In this document: positions 1-6,457 of the stretch, one piece after another | Layout of the letters: every line of letters begins with the position of its first letter | Position numbering within the stretch: position 1 is the stretch's first letter | NCBI GenBank assembly: GCA_003565195.1 | Contig: PXCX01000196.1 | Coordinates: 1 to 9,644, forward strand | Length of the DNA stretch: 9,644 bases | Direction of reading: 5' to 3' | DNA from: PVC group bacterium | GTDB lineage: Bacteria > Verrucomicrobiota > Kiritimatiellia > CAIKKV01 > PXCX01 | Program-made: the position numbers and the translations under genes | Notes under the pieces: model-generated | Told to the model about the DNA's origin: nothing | The model's input: only the letters and a program-made list of their open reading frames with translations | Database searches by the model: none

Positions 1-43
1 GAACACTAGCATGTTGCGACACTCTTTGTCAAGCGAAAAAGGT

Positions 44-71
44 ACTGAACTCTGAACTCCGAACTCTGAAC
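44..71. repeat. Four tandem copies of a heptamer (consensus TCTGAAC)
   Basis: Reading from 44, the units are ACTGAAC, TCTGAAC, TCCGAAC and TCTGAAC: four back-to-back 7-bp units with only two substitutions. The array lies outside any gene, between the window edge and the hairpin that follows the transporter gene. A 7-bp period is not a multiple of three and no credible ORF crosses it, so it is an intergenic microsatellite-like repeat. Its function is unknown. It could be a slippage-prone array or one copy of a dispersed intergenic repeat family. Confidence 0.8.
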
Positions 72-74
72 ACA

Positions 75-102
75 CCTGGACGAAAAGACCTTTTCGGACA
101 GG
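75..102 (-). terminator. Long imperfect hairpin downstream of the DMT transporter; possible terminator
   Basis: Inverted repeat: CCTG (75-78) pairs with CAGG (99-102) and CGAAAAG (81-87) pairs with CTTTTCG (90-96). The arms are separated by two opposed GA dinucleotides (79-80 and 97-98), which could form tandem sheared G-A pairs. The central AC leaves a four-base GACC loop. It begins 7 bp beyond the transporter stop codon at 109-111, the expected place for a terminator. Neither strand shows a clear T-run after the stem, so classic intrinsic termination is uncertain; it could instead protect the mRNA 3' end. Confidence 0.45.
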
Positions 103-108
103 CTCTAG

Positions 109-1011
109 CTAAGCCGTCAAAACCAATATCAATGCCACGAAGAAAAAGATTGTCCCCGCCGTTCGCAAGAGGTAGATACGGATTGGTTGCCGTTCAAACG
201 GCAGACGCAGTGTCCGGTTCAGCATCCAGCCGGCCATCAGTGCAAAAAACCCCTGAAAGCCAAAAACAATGTTTGGGATAATGACGCCACCAGCCTTGCG
301 AAAGGCGCCATACAGCGCCGTAATCGCGACCATGGCCAGCAGCCCTCGTAACAGCAACATGACAGCGTCCACCCATGTCACACGATATTGCCGGTAATGC
401 GGGCGGGCCAGCATCAGGACAGAAATTGGTGCCCACAAAATGTTTAACCACAACACCAACCCGAAGGGCGTTGTTCCGGCCAAGGCCTGGCGGGCCGTCA
501 AATCCGAAATCCCATAGCCCAAAGCAGCCAGCAAGGCCAACACCATGGCCACCCGCGGACGGCGACCATGCCCACCCTCGGCATGCTGCTGGGTTCCGGT
601 GCCAAACAACGCCACGGCCGACGCCGAAAGTCCGACGGCCAGCCATATCCGGATGGACGCCGATTCTCCCAGCCACAGGATTGCCAGCAACGCCGTTATC
701 GGTATTTTGGTCCCCATCAAGGGGACCACCGTGCTGACATCGCCCTCTTGCAAGGCATTGTTCAGCAAAGCTGTCGCTGCAATAATGGCCGTTGCGGTAA
801 CCACCAGCAAGCGCCAATGCGTGGTCGGAAACGGCGACGCCGTGACACTCGCAAGTATGCCGGCGGCCACGGCAACCGCCACCCCCTGTCCCCACGTCAG
901 CAAACCGGCGTCACAAATCCGATAGCGCACCATCAGTTTGCCCAGCAGCGAACTTAACGACATGGCCAACGCCCCCAACAGGGCTAACCCAATATGTGCT
1001 GGTATCATCAT
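109..1011 (-). CDS. EamA/DMT-family (drug/metabolite transporter superfamily) permease
   Basis: This 300-residue inner-membrane protein has about ten predicted helices (roughly residues 5-24, 36-56, 67-84, 92-112, 121-137, 155-173, 182-201, 213-234, 243-262 and 280-299), the usual size and duplicated 5+5 plan of EamA transporters. The first half carries the typical EamA ending: an ALLNNALQEGDVSTVVPL-like helix pair, then LGES (114-117) and a Gly/Ala-rich last helix. A polar His/Gly/Arg linker (138-153) precedes the second repeat, whose GE position is less canonical (GWMLNR, 261-266). Family members export or import small metabolites or amino acids; the substrate cannot be read from sequence. 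Two consecutive ATGs (1009-1011 and 1006-1008) could both start it, and the upstream CGGGA is only a weak ribosome site. It is transcribed divergently from gdhA. Confidence 0.85.
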   Translation of the reverse strand: MMIPAHIGLALLGALAMSLSSLLGKLMVRYRICDAGLLTWGQGVAVAVAAGILASVTASPFPTTHWRLLVVTATAIIAATALLNNALQEGDVSTVVPLMGTKIPITALLAILWLGESASIRIWLAVGLSASAVALFGTGTQQHAEGGHGRRPRVAMVLALLAALGYGISDLTARQALAGTTPFGLVLWLNILWAPISVLMLARPHYRQYRVTWVDAVMLLLRGLLAMVAITALYGAFRKAGGVIIPNIVFGFQGFFALMAGWMLNRTLRLPFERQPIRIYLLRTAGTIFFFVALILVLTA

Positions 1012-1032
1012 CCCGAAATTCCGTACGGTTTC

Positions 1033-1078
1033 TTAACTTATGACGGTATAATTTGCCAGAACCGGAAAGTGGCGTCAA
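1033..1078. promoter_or_regulatory. Possible divergent promoter elements between the transporter gene and gdhA
   Basis: A perfect TATAAT lies at 1047-1052 on the + strand, but I find no convincing -35 at 16-18 bp. On the - strand, TTGACG (complement of 1073-1078) is a good -35 for the transporter gene. However, the best -10-like sequences (AAATTA, AATTAT, TATACC) lie 18-22 bp away and none is ideal. The region is AT-richer than the surrounding genes and is the only place for the transporter's promoter. It may serve as an upstream second promoter for gdhA. Confidence 0.3.
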
Positions 1079-1081
1079 TCA

Positions 1082-1123
1082 CCGATTCGCCCGTTGATCC
1101 GGCTTTGATCGAATCTGAATCGG
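1082..1123. repeat. Cluster of short direct and inverted repeats upstream of the gdhA promoter
   Basis: CCGATTC (1082-1088) is the exact inverted complement of GAATCGG (1117-1123). GATTCG (1084-1089) is also complementary to CGAATC (1110-1115), giving two alternative hairpins. Inside lie two TTGATC copies (1094-1099 and 1105-1110) spaced exactly 11 bp apart, one helical turn, and GAATC occurs at 1111-1115 and 1117-1121. The cluster ends 10 bp before the -35 of the gdhA promoter. That is a plausible site for a dimeric regulator, but no known operator consensus is recognised. Confidence 0.4.
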
Positions 1124-1133
1124 CGCTTTCTAC

Positions 1134-1161
1134 TTGTATTCCAGCGTTTCCGCGCTATAAT
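1134..1161 (+). promoter_or_regulatory. Sigma70-like promoter for gdhA-parE-parC
   Basis: The -35 candidate TTGTAT (1134-1139) is separated by 16 bp from a perfect -10 TATAAT (1156-1161). Transcription would start around 1168, giving a leader of about 35 nt that contains the GAGGA ribosome site (1188-1192), 10 nt before the ATG at 1203. It is the best promoter match seen before the rightward block. No obvious promoter lies in the 21 bp between gdhA and parE, so it probably drives all three genes. Confidence 0.65.
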
Positions 1162-1202
1162 GAAGCCCTTTATGACGACCACCTGACGAGGAACGCTTTT
1201 TT

Positions 1203-2453
1203 ATGGTAAACCAGCTCAATCCATTTCATATTGCACAGCAACAGTTTGATGATGCCGCCGAAATACTGGGTCTGGACCAGGCGATGCGCGATTTTTTACG
1301 GTGGCCGCAACGGGAATACAGCTTCACGATTCCGGTAGCGATGGACGACGGCAGCACCCGTGTTTTCAAGGGATATCGGGTACAATACAACGATGCGCGC
1401 GGTCCGACCAAAGGCGGTTTACGCTGGCATCCGGATGAAACCATGGATACGGTGCGGGCGCTGGCCGCCTGGATGACCTGGAAGACGGCGGTCGTCGATA
1501 TCCCGCTTGGCGGCGGCAAGGGCGGCGTCACCTGTGATCCCAAATCGTTATCGGAAAAGGAGAAGGAAGGTCTGGCGCGCGGCTGGGTTCGTGCGGTGGC
1601 GCGCGAGCTTGGCGCCGAACGCGATATTCCGGCGCCTGACGTCTACACCACGGCCCAGATCATGGCTTGGATGCTTGACGAGTTCGAGACGTTGCGCGGC
1701 ATCCGTCAGCCTGCCATGATCACGGGCAAACCGCTGCCGCTGGGTGGCTCACAAGGCCGCATGGATGCGACGGCACGGGGCGGCGTGTATGCGGTCCGCG
1801 AAGCCTGCCGCCATCTGGGCGTCGATCCGGCCGGCGATTATGCGGTGCAGGGATTCGGGAACGCAGGTCAGCACGCCGCGTTGTTGCATCCCGCCCTGCT
1901 GGGCGGTGGCCGGCTGGTCGCCGTTTCCGATTCCGCCGCCGCAATTTATGATCCGGACGGGATAGATCCGCGCGCGATTGTCGAATGGAAAAACAAACAC
2001 GGCACGGTTGCCAATTTTCCCGGCGCACGAGAAACAACCAATCCAGCCTTGCTGGAATATCCCGTCAATGTTTTGTACCCGGCGGCTTTGGAAGGCGTCA
2101 TTGCCCAAGACAATGCATCACGCATCCAGGCCCGGATTGTGTGCGAACTGGCCAACGGACCGACCACCCCCGAAGCCGACAAGGTGTTGCACCAGAACGG
2201 AATTCATGTCATTCCGGACTTTCTGGCCAATGCGGGCGGCGTAACCGTCAGTTATTTCGAGCAGGTTCAGGGTACGGTCAATTATTATTGGTCCGAATCG
2301 GAAGTGCATCGTTTACTTGACGAGAAGATGACGCATGCCTACCAAACCGTTTTTGAAATGCAGCAAGCGAGTTCCATGCCGATGCGGACGGCGGCTTACC
2401 TGGTGGCCATCACCCGGGTTGCCGAGGCCGTGGCCATGCGCGGTTGGGTTTAA
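1203..2453 (+). CDS. gdhA: Glutamate dehydrogenase (Glu/Leu/Phe/Val dehydrogenase family, hexameric type)
   Basis: This cytoplasmic enzyme interconverts glutamate and 2-oxoglutarate plus ammonia, linking nitrogen assimilation to the TCA cycle. At 416 residues it has the normal length. The N-terminal substrate domain carries GPTKGGLR (K70), MTWK (K94), the GGGKGG signature (K106) and APDVYT (D146). Their spacing (24, 12 and 40) matches K89, K113, K125 and D165 of Clostridium symbiosum GDH, so the catalytic set is intact. The Rossmann domain shows GFGNAG (217-222) and an Asp after the second strand (D243), which points to NAD rather than NADP, though this is only suggestive. LANGPTTPEAD (316-326) and GGVTVSYFE (345-353) complete the family pattern. 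Start: ATG at 1203 with GAGGA 10 nt upstream. Other members of the superfamily (leucine or phenylalanine dehydrogenase) are less likely because they are shorter and lack this full pattern. Confidence 0.93.
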   Translation: MVNQLNPFHIAQQQFDDAAEILGLDQAMRDFLRWPQREYSFTIPVAMDDGSTRVFKGYRVQYNDARGPTKGGLRWHPDETMDTVRALAAWMTWKTAVVDIPLGGGKGGVTCDPKSLSEKEKEGLARGWVRAVARELGAERDIPAPDVYTTAQIMAWMLDEFETLRGIRQPAMITGKPLPLGGSQGRMDATARGGVYAVREACRHLGVDPAGDYAVQGFGNAGQHAALLHPALLGGGRLVAVSDSAAAIYDPDGIDPRAIVEWKNKHGTVANFPGARETTNPALLEYPVNVLYPAALEGVIAQDNASRIQARIVCELANGPTTPEADKVLHQNGIHVIPDFLANAGGVTVSYFEQVQGTVNYYWSESEVHRLLDEKMTHAYQTVFEMQQASSMPMRTAAYLVAITRVAEAVAMRGWV

Positions 2454-2474
2454 TCGAGTAACGAGACGAATTCT

Positions 2475-4301
2475 ATGGCCACGAAACAAGCTGACCGACA
2501 GACCTATGACGAAAGCAAGATTAAAACGCTTTCGTCGCTCGAACATATTCGCATGCGTACGGGCATGTATATCGGACGAGTTGGCGACGGCACCCATTAT
2601 GAAGACGGAATCTATATTCTGCTCAAGGAAATCATCGATAATGCGATCGACGAATTTATCATGGGGCATGGCCGCCGAATTGACCTGACGATCCAGGACG
2701 GCGCCGTGACTGTAAGGGATTTCGGGCGCGGCATTCCGCTGGGCAAACTGGTGGACTGCGTTTCCACGATTAATACCGGCGCCAAATACAATGACGATGT
2801 TTTTCAGTTTAGCGTCGGCCTCAATGGTGTCGGCACCAAGGCGGTCAATGCGTTGTCGCACCAGTTTTTGGTTCGCAGTTATCGCGACGGTCGTTTCGCG
2901 GAAGCGGTTTTCGAGCGCGGTCAATTGAAGCATCAAAAGAAGGGTCGTGACGACGGCGAGCCTGACGGCACGCTGGTTACCTATACACCGGATGCCAAAA
3001 TTTTCGGAAATGTCGTCTTTCAAAAGGAACACGTCTTGCGACGGTTGCGCCTGGCGGCTTATTTGAACGCCGGCTTGGCAATCCAATACGGGGGAACGAC
3101 GGTCTCGTCGCGCGACGGTTTGTTCGATCTGATCCGTGAAGAGTGTGGTGATGAGGAGCTATATCAACCGCTCCATTTCCGGCACAAGACCCTGGAACTG
3201 GCGTTCACCCATACGCAACGTTACAACGAAACCCATTATTCCTTTGTCAACGGTCAATACACCAGCGACGGCGGAACCCATTTAAGCGCGTTTCGCGAGG
3301 GGGTTCTTAAGGCTGTCAACGAATTTTCGAAAAACCGTTTCGACGGTGATGATGTCCGCGAGGGCATGGTTGGCGCGATTGCGATTCGCCTCAAAGAGCC
3401 GGTATTCGAATCGCAGACCAAGAACAAATTGGGGAACACCGAAATCCGGTCGGAACTGGTCGCGCGGGTCAAGGATGTGGTCCAGGATCTACTGCATCGC
3501 AACCCTGAAAGTTCGGAACGGCTGGTGTCCAAGACTCAGGAAACGGCACGTCTGCGCAAGGAACTTCAATCAGTCAAGAAAATGGCGCGCGAACGGTCAC
3601 GTGCGATTTATCTTCGGATCCCCCAGTTACGCGACTGCAAACGGCATTTTGAGCCGCACCGTAACCGCGGTGAAGATACGATGATTTTCATTACCGAAGG
3701 TCAATCGGCGGCCGGTTCGATTGTCAGTTGTCGCGATGTCCATACCCAGGCCATTTACACTCTCAAGGGCAAGCCGCTGAACGTCTGCGATCTCAAGCGC
3801 GAGGCAATTTACAAGAACGACGAAATGTATAATCTCATGCGGGCGCTCAATATTGAGGACGACACCGAAAACGTGCGCTACGGCAAGGTGATCCTGGCGA
3901 CCGATGCCGATGTCGACGGGTTACATATACGCAATTTGCTGATCACCTTTTTTCTGCGTTTTTTCGAACCGCTGGTTGCGCATGGCCGCTTATTTATTTT
4001 GGAGACTCCATTGTATCGCGCGCGTACCCGCAAACAAACCATCTATTGCTATTCAGAGACGGAACGTGCGGCGGCAACCCAACGACTGGGTCGATCCTGT
4101 GAAGTCACCCGGTTTAAAGGACTGGGCGAGATTTCACCGGGCGAATTCAAGGATTTTATCGGCCCGTCCATGAAGTTGACCCCGGTTGAACCCGGGCCGC
4201 AACACGATTTACCGCCAATGCTGGCATTTTACATGGGGAAAAACACCCAGGAACGGCGGCAATACATCATGGATCGGCTGGTCGTCGACCTCACCGCATG
4301 A
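2475..4301 (+). CDS. parE: DNA topoisomerase IV subunit B (type IIA, GyrB/ParE family)
   Basis: This is the ATPase and TOPRIM subunit of a type IIA topoisomerase that decatenates chromosomes or relaxes supercoils together with ParC. Bergerat ATP-binding motifs: E52 with DNAIDE (55-60), D82 in DFGRGIP, the TGAKY loop (101-105) and GLNGVGTKAVNAL (115-127). The QTK transducer loop is at 314-316. TOPRIM: E408 in TEGQSAAGS, KGKPLNV (431-437) and the metal-binding DADVDG (477-482). It ends with the usual RRQYIMDRL (594-602). At 608 residues it is ParE-sized and lacks the insertion of E. coli GyrB. EGQSA plus KGKPLN resembles topoisomerase IV of Bacteroidota/PVC bacteria rather than GyrB (EGDSAGGSAK, RGKILNV). 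It follows gdhA after 21 bp with a weak ACGAGA ribosome site, and its stop overlaps parC. A gyrase assignment is possible but less likely. Confidence 0.9.
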   Translation: MATKQADRQTYDESKIKTLSSLEHIRMRTGMYIGRVGDGTHYEDGIYILLKEIIDNAIDEFIMGHGRRIDLTIQDGAVTVRDFGRGIPLGKLVDCVSTINTGAKYNDDVFQFSVGLNGVGTKAVNALSHQFLVRSYRDGRFAEAVFERGQLKHQKKGRDDGEPDGTLVTYTPDAKIFGNVVFQKEHVLRRLRLAAYLNAGLAIQYGGTTVSSRDGLFDLIREECGDEELYQPLHFRHKTLELAFTHTQRYNETHYSFVNGQYTSDGGTHLSAFREGVLKAVNEFSKNRFDGDDVREGMVGAIAIRLKEPVFESQTKNKLGNTEIRSELVARVKDVVQDLLHRNPESSERLVSKTQETARLRKELQSVKKMARERSRAIYLRIPQLRDCKRHFEPHRNRGEDTMIFITEGQSAAGSIVSCRDVHTQAIYTLKGKPLNVCDLKREAIYKNDEMYNLMRALNIEDDTENVRYGKVILATDADVDGLHIRNLLITFFLRFFEPLVAHGRLFILETPLYRARTRKQTIYCYSETERAAATQRLGRSCEVTRFKGLGEISPGEFKDFIGPSMKLTPVEPGPQHDLPPMLAFYMGKNTQERRQYIMDRLVVDLTA

Positions 4302-6403
4302 AGCAACGCGACAAACAGCAACAACTGGAAATCCGGTTCCACGATGGCATTGACCAAGACGTCAAGGGATCGTCGCCGGAAAAGGATAACCCCGTTACGG
4401 TCGACGACGACCGACATGCCATGCCTGCCGAGGCAGGAACGGCCGGCGTATCCGGGGCGCCATCCATCGACGCTTTGAAACAGCTGATGGATCAGAACTT
4501 CCTGCAATACGCCTCGTACGTGGTTCGTGAGCGGGCGATTCCTGAATTACGTGATGGCCTTAAGCCGGTGCAACGGCGTATTTTGCACGCGCTGCACGAG
4601 AAAGATGACGGCAAGTTCATTAAAGTCGCCAATATTGTCGGGCATACGATGCAGTATCATCCGCACGGCGATGCTTCGATCGGCGATGCTCTGGTATCGC
4701 TGGTCAACCGTCGTTACCTGATCGAGGGCCAGGGTAATTTCGGGAATCCATACACCGGTGACAGCGCGGCGGCGCCACGCTATATCGAGTGCCGCCTGAC
4801 CGAGCTGGCCCGTCACGAATTATTCAACGCCGACTTGACCGAATTCGTGCCCACCTACGATGGCCGCAACAAGGAACCGGTTGCCCTGCCCTGCAAGTTA
4901 CCGCTGCTTTTATTGCTTGGCGGGGAAGGCATCGCAGTGGGTTTATCAACCCGGTTGCTGCCCCATAATTTCGCTGAATTGATTGATGCGCAAATCGCTA
5001 TCTTACGCAAAAAATCATTTCGCGTGCTACCGGACTTCCTGCAAGGCGGTCTGATGGATGTCAGCGATTATAATGACGGCATCGGACGGGTACGTTTACG
5101 GGCGGTCATTGAACCGCGCGATAAAAAAACGTTGGTAATCAGGGAACTGCCGTTCGGCACCACCACCGAATCGTTGATTGCTTCGATCGAAGATGCGGCA
5201 CGCAAGAAAAAAATAAAGATACGCGCGATTCAGGATTACACCGCCGAATCGGTGGAGATCGTGATTGCCTTGGCGCCGGGGGAATCTGCGGAAAAAACAA
5301 TCAAGGCATTGTATGCCTTTACCGCCTGCGAAACCGCGGCCACCGCTAACGGGATCGTCATCCGCGACCGGCGTCCGACGGAAATCGGTGTCAGCGACAT
5401 CTTGCGCGCCAACACCGAACAACTGACCACGTTATTGCGTCGCGAGCTGGAACTTGCACGGGAAGGTCTGCTGGAGAAATTACAAGCCAAAACGCTGGAA
5501 CAGATATTTATCGAGCACCGTATTTATCAGCGTATCGAAACCTGCAAAACGCATGAGGCCGTGCGAAAAGCGGTATACGACGGCGTCAACGCCTATCGTA
5601 AACGCCTGCGCCGGGATGTGACCGAGGCCGACATCGATAAGTTGCTGGAACTGCATATCCGGCGAATTTCACGTTATGATATTGATCGCAACCGGTCGGA
5701 TATAGAAGCGATCCTCAAAAACCTGGCCGAAACCGAAAAGCATCTCAAGGAACTGAGAGCCTACACGATTCGTTATCTAAAACGTTTGAAAAAGGAATAC
5801 GCATCCGATTATCCGCGTCGCACCCGGATTGTCACCTTCGACACGGTCAATGCACGCGAACTGACATCCCGCGAACTGACCATCAACTATGAAAAAACCG
5901 GCGGTTATCTCGGCTGGAATATCGAGGGTACAACCTGTTTCAACTGTTCGTCTTTCGACAAACTGGTTCTGATCTGGAACGATGGCCGCTACAAGGTGAT
6001 ATCCCCGCCGGAAAAACTGTTTGTCGACAAGACCCTGATCTATTGCGCGCTATTTGAAAGGGACCGCGTAATGACGACCGTTTATACGCACGGCAACGTC
6101 ACGTTCATGAAACGTTTTAATTTGGGCGGCGCGATCATGAACAAGGAATACCGCTTGACGCCACTGCGATCACGCGTTCATCTTTTGACGGACAGCGATC
6201 CGGAAACATTATACGTCGTCTATGCTCCCGCAAAGAATCAGCGCATTCACCAGCAGATCTTCGCGCCGCGCGAGATACCGGTCAAAGGCGTAAAGGCTCG
6301 CGGCAACCAAATGACCCTGAAACGCATACGAACAGTCGCAACCAACAAACCGCGAAATTGGGATGAAAGCGCAACCACACCGCCGGGCCGGATGATCAAG
6401 TGA
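4298..6403 (+). CDS. parC: DNA topoisomerase IV subunit A (type IIA, GyrA/ParC family)
   Basis: This is the DNA-cleaving subunit, partner of the preceding ParE. Its ATG overlaps the parE stop (ATGA, 4298-4301), implying coupled translation. A non-conserved polar N-terminal extension of about 57 residues precedes the winged-helix breakage-reunion domain: RAIPELRDGLKPVQRR (79-94), HPHGDASIGDAL (121-132) and the catalytic pair R161-Y162 in APRYIE. Coiled-coil-like charged helices lie at about 370-505, with conserved QAKTLEQIF-like sequence near 396-404. The C-terminal part (about 510-680) is a short, diverged beta-pinwheel. I find no GyrA box (QRRGGKG-like), which supports topoisomerase IV rather than gyrase. 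The position equivalent to E. coli GyrA Ser83 is A126 and that of Asp87 is D130. At 701 residues it is shorter than the roughly 850-900 usual in Bacteroidota but near E. coli ParC (752). Confidence 0.9.
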   Translation: MKQRDKQQQLEIRFHDGIDQDVKGSSPEKDNPVTVDDDRHAMPAEAGTAGVSGAPSIDALKQLMDQNFLQYASYVVRERAIPELRDGLKPVQRRILHALHEKDDGKFIKVANIVGHTMQYHPHGDASIGDALVSLVNRRYLIEGQGNFGNPYTGDSAAAPRYIECRLTELARHELFNADLTEFVPTYDGRNKEPVALPCKLPLLLLLGGEGIAVGLSTRLLPHNFAELIDAQIAILRKKSFRVLPDFLQGGLMDVSDYNDGIGRVRLRAVIEPRDKKTLVIRELPFGTTTESLIASIEDAARKKKIKIRAIQDYTAESVEIVIALAPGESAEKTIKALYAFTACETAATANGIVIRDRRPTEIGVSDILRANTEQLTTLLRRELELAREGLLEKLQAKTLEQIFIEHRIYQRIETCKTHEAVRKAVYDGVNAYRKRLRRDVTEADIDKLLELHIRRISRYDIDRNRSDIEAILKNLAETEKHLKELRAYTIRYLKRLKKEYASDYPRRTRIVTFDTVNARELTSRELTINYEKTGGYLGWNIEGTTCFNCSSFDKLVLIWNDGRYKVISPPEKLFVDKTLIYCALFERDRVMTTVYTHGNVTFMKRFNLGGAIMNKEYRLTPLRSRVHLLTDSDPETLYVVYAPAKNQRIHQQIFAPREIPVKGVKARGNQMTLKRIRTVATNKPRNWDESATTPPGRMIK
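4424..4437. repeat. Short perfect inverted repeat in the parC N-terminal extension
   Basis: CCTGCC (4424-4429) and GGCAGG (4432-4437) are perfect inverted complements around a GA spacer. They encode residues 43-47 (PAEAG) in the unconserved ParC extension, where an in-frame insertion would be tolerated. I noticed only this copy in the window. It may be chance in GC-rich DNA or one copy of a small palindromic repeat. Confidence 0.5.
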
Positions 6404-6447
6404 ATGACCGATTGATGGATTCCCCGCAGACGCCTCCTCGCGCGCCG

Positions 6448-6457
6448 TGAGCGCTCA
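6448..6457. other. 10-bp palindrome at the convergent gene junction
   Basis: TGAGCGCTCA is a perfect palindrome, and its right half contains the stop codon of the leftward gene (6455-6457). It lies in the short space where parC and the leftward cluster converge. I see no long GC hairpin with a T-run for either transcript in 6404-6470, so how the two convergent transcripts end is unclear. The palindrome alone is too short to call a terminator. Confidence 0.35.

Noticed and set aside
194..895. 233-codon second frame on the - strand inside the transporter gene
   Set aside because: Its Gly/Cys/His/Trp-rich composition is typical of an out-of-frame translation, and the other frame gives a clean ten-helix EamA protein.
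994..1209. 71-codon open frame across the transporter-gdhA intergenic region
   Set aside because: It spans the promoter elements, overlaps both flanking gene starts, and has no family resemblance or convincing ribosome site.
2313..3086. 257-codon open frame on the - strand opposite the gdhA end and parE start
   Set aside because: It lies opposite two strongly conserved proteins and shows no recognisable domain.
2475..6403. DNA gyrase (gyrB-gyrA) rather than topoisomerase IV
   Set aside because: There is no GyrA box, the C-terminal domain is short, the B subunit is ParE-length, and the TOPRIM region reads EGQSAAGS/KGKPLNV. The distinction is still by motif only.
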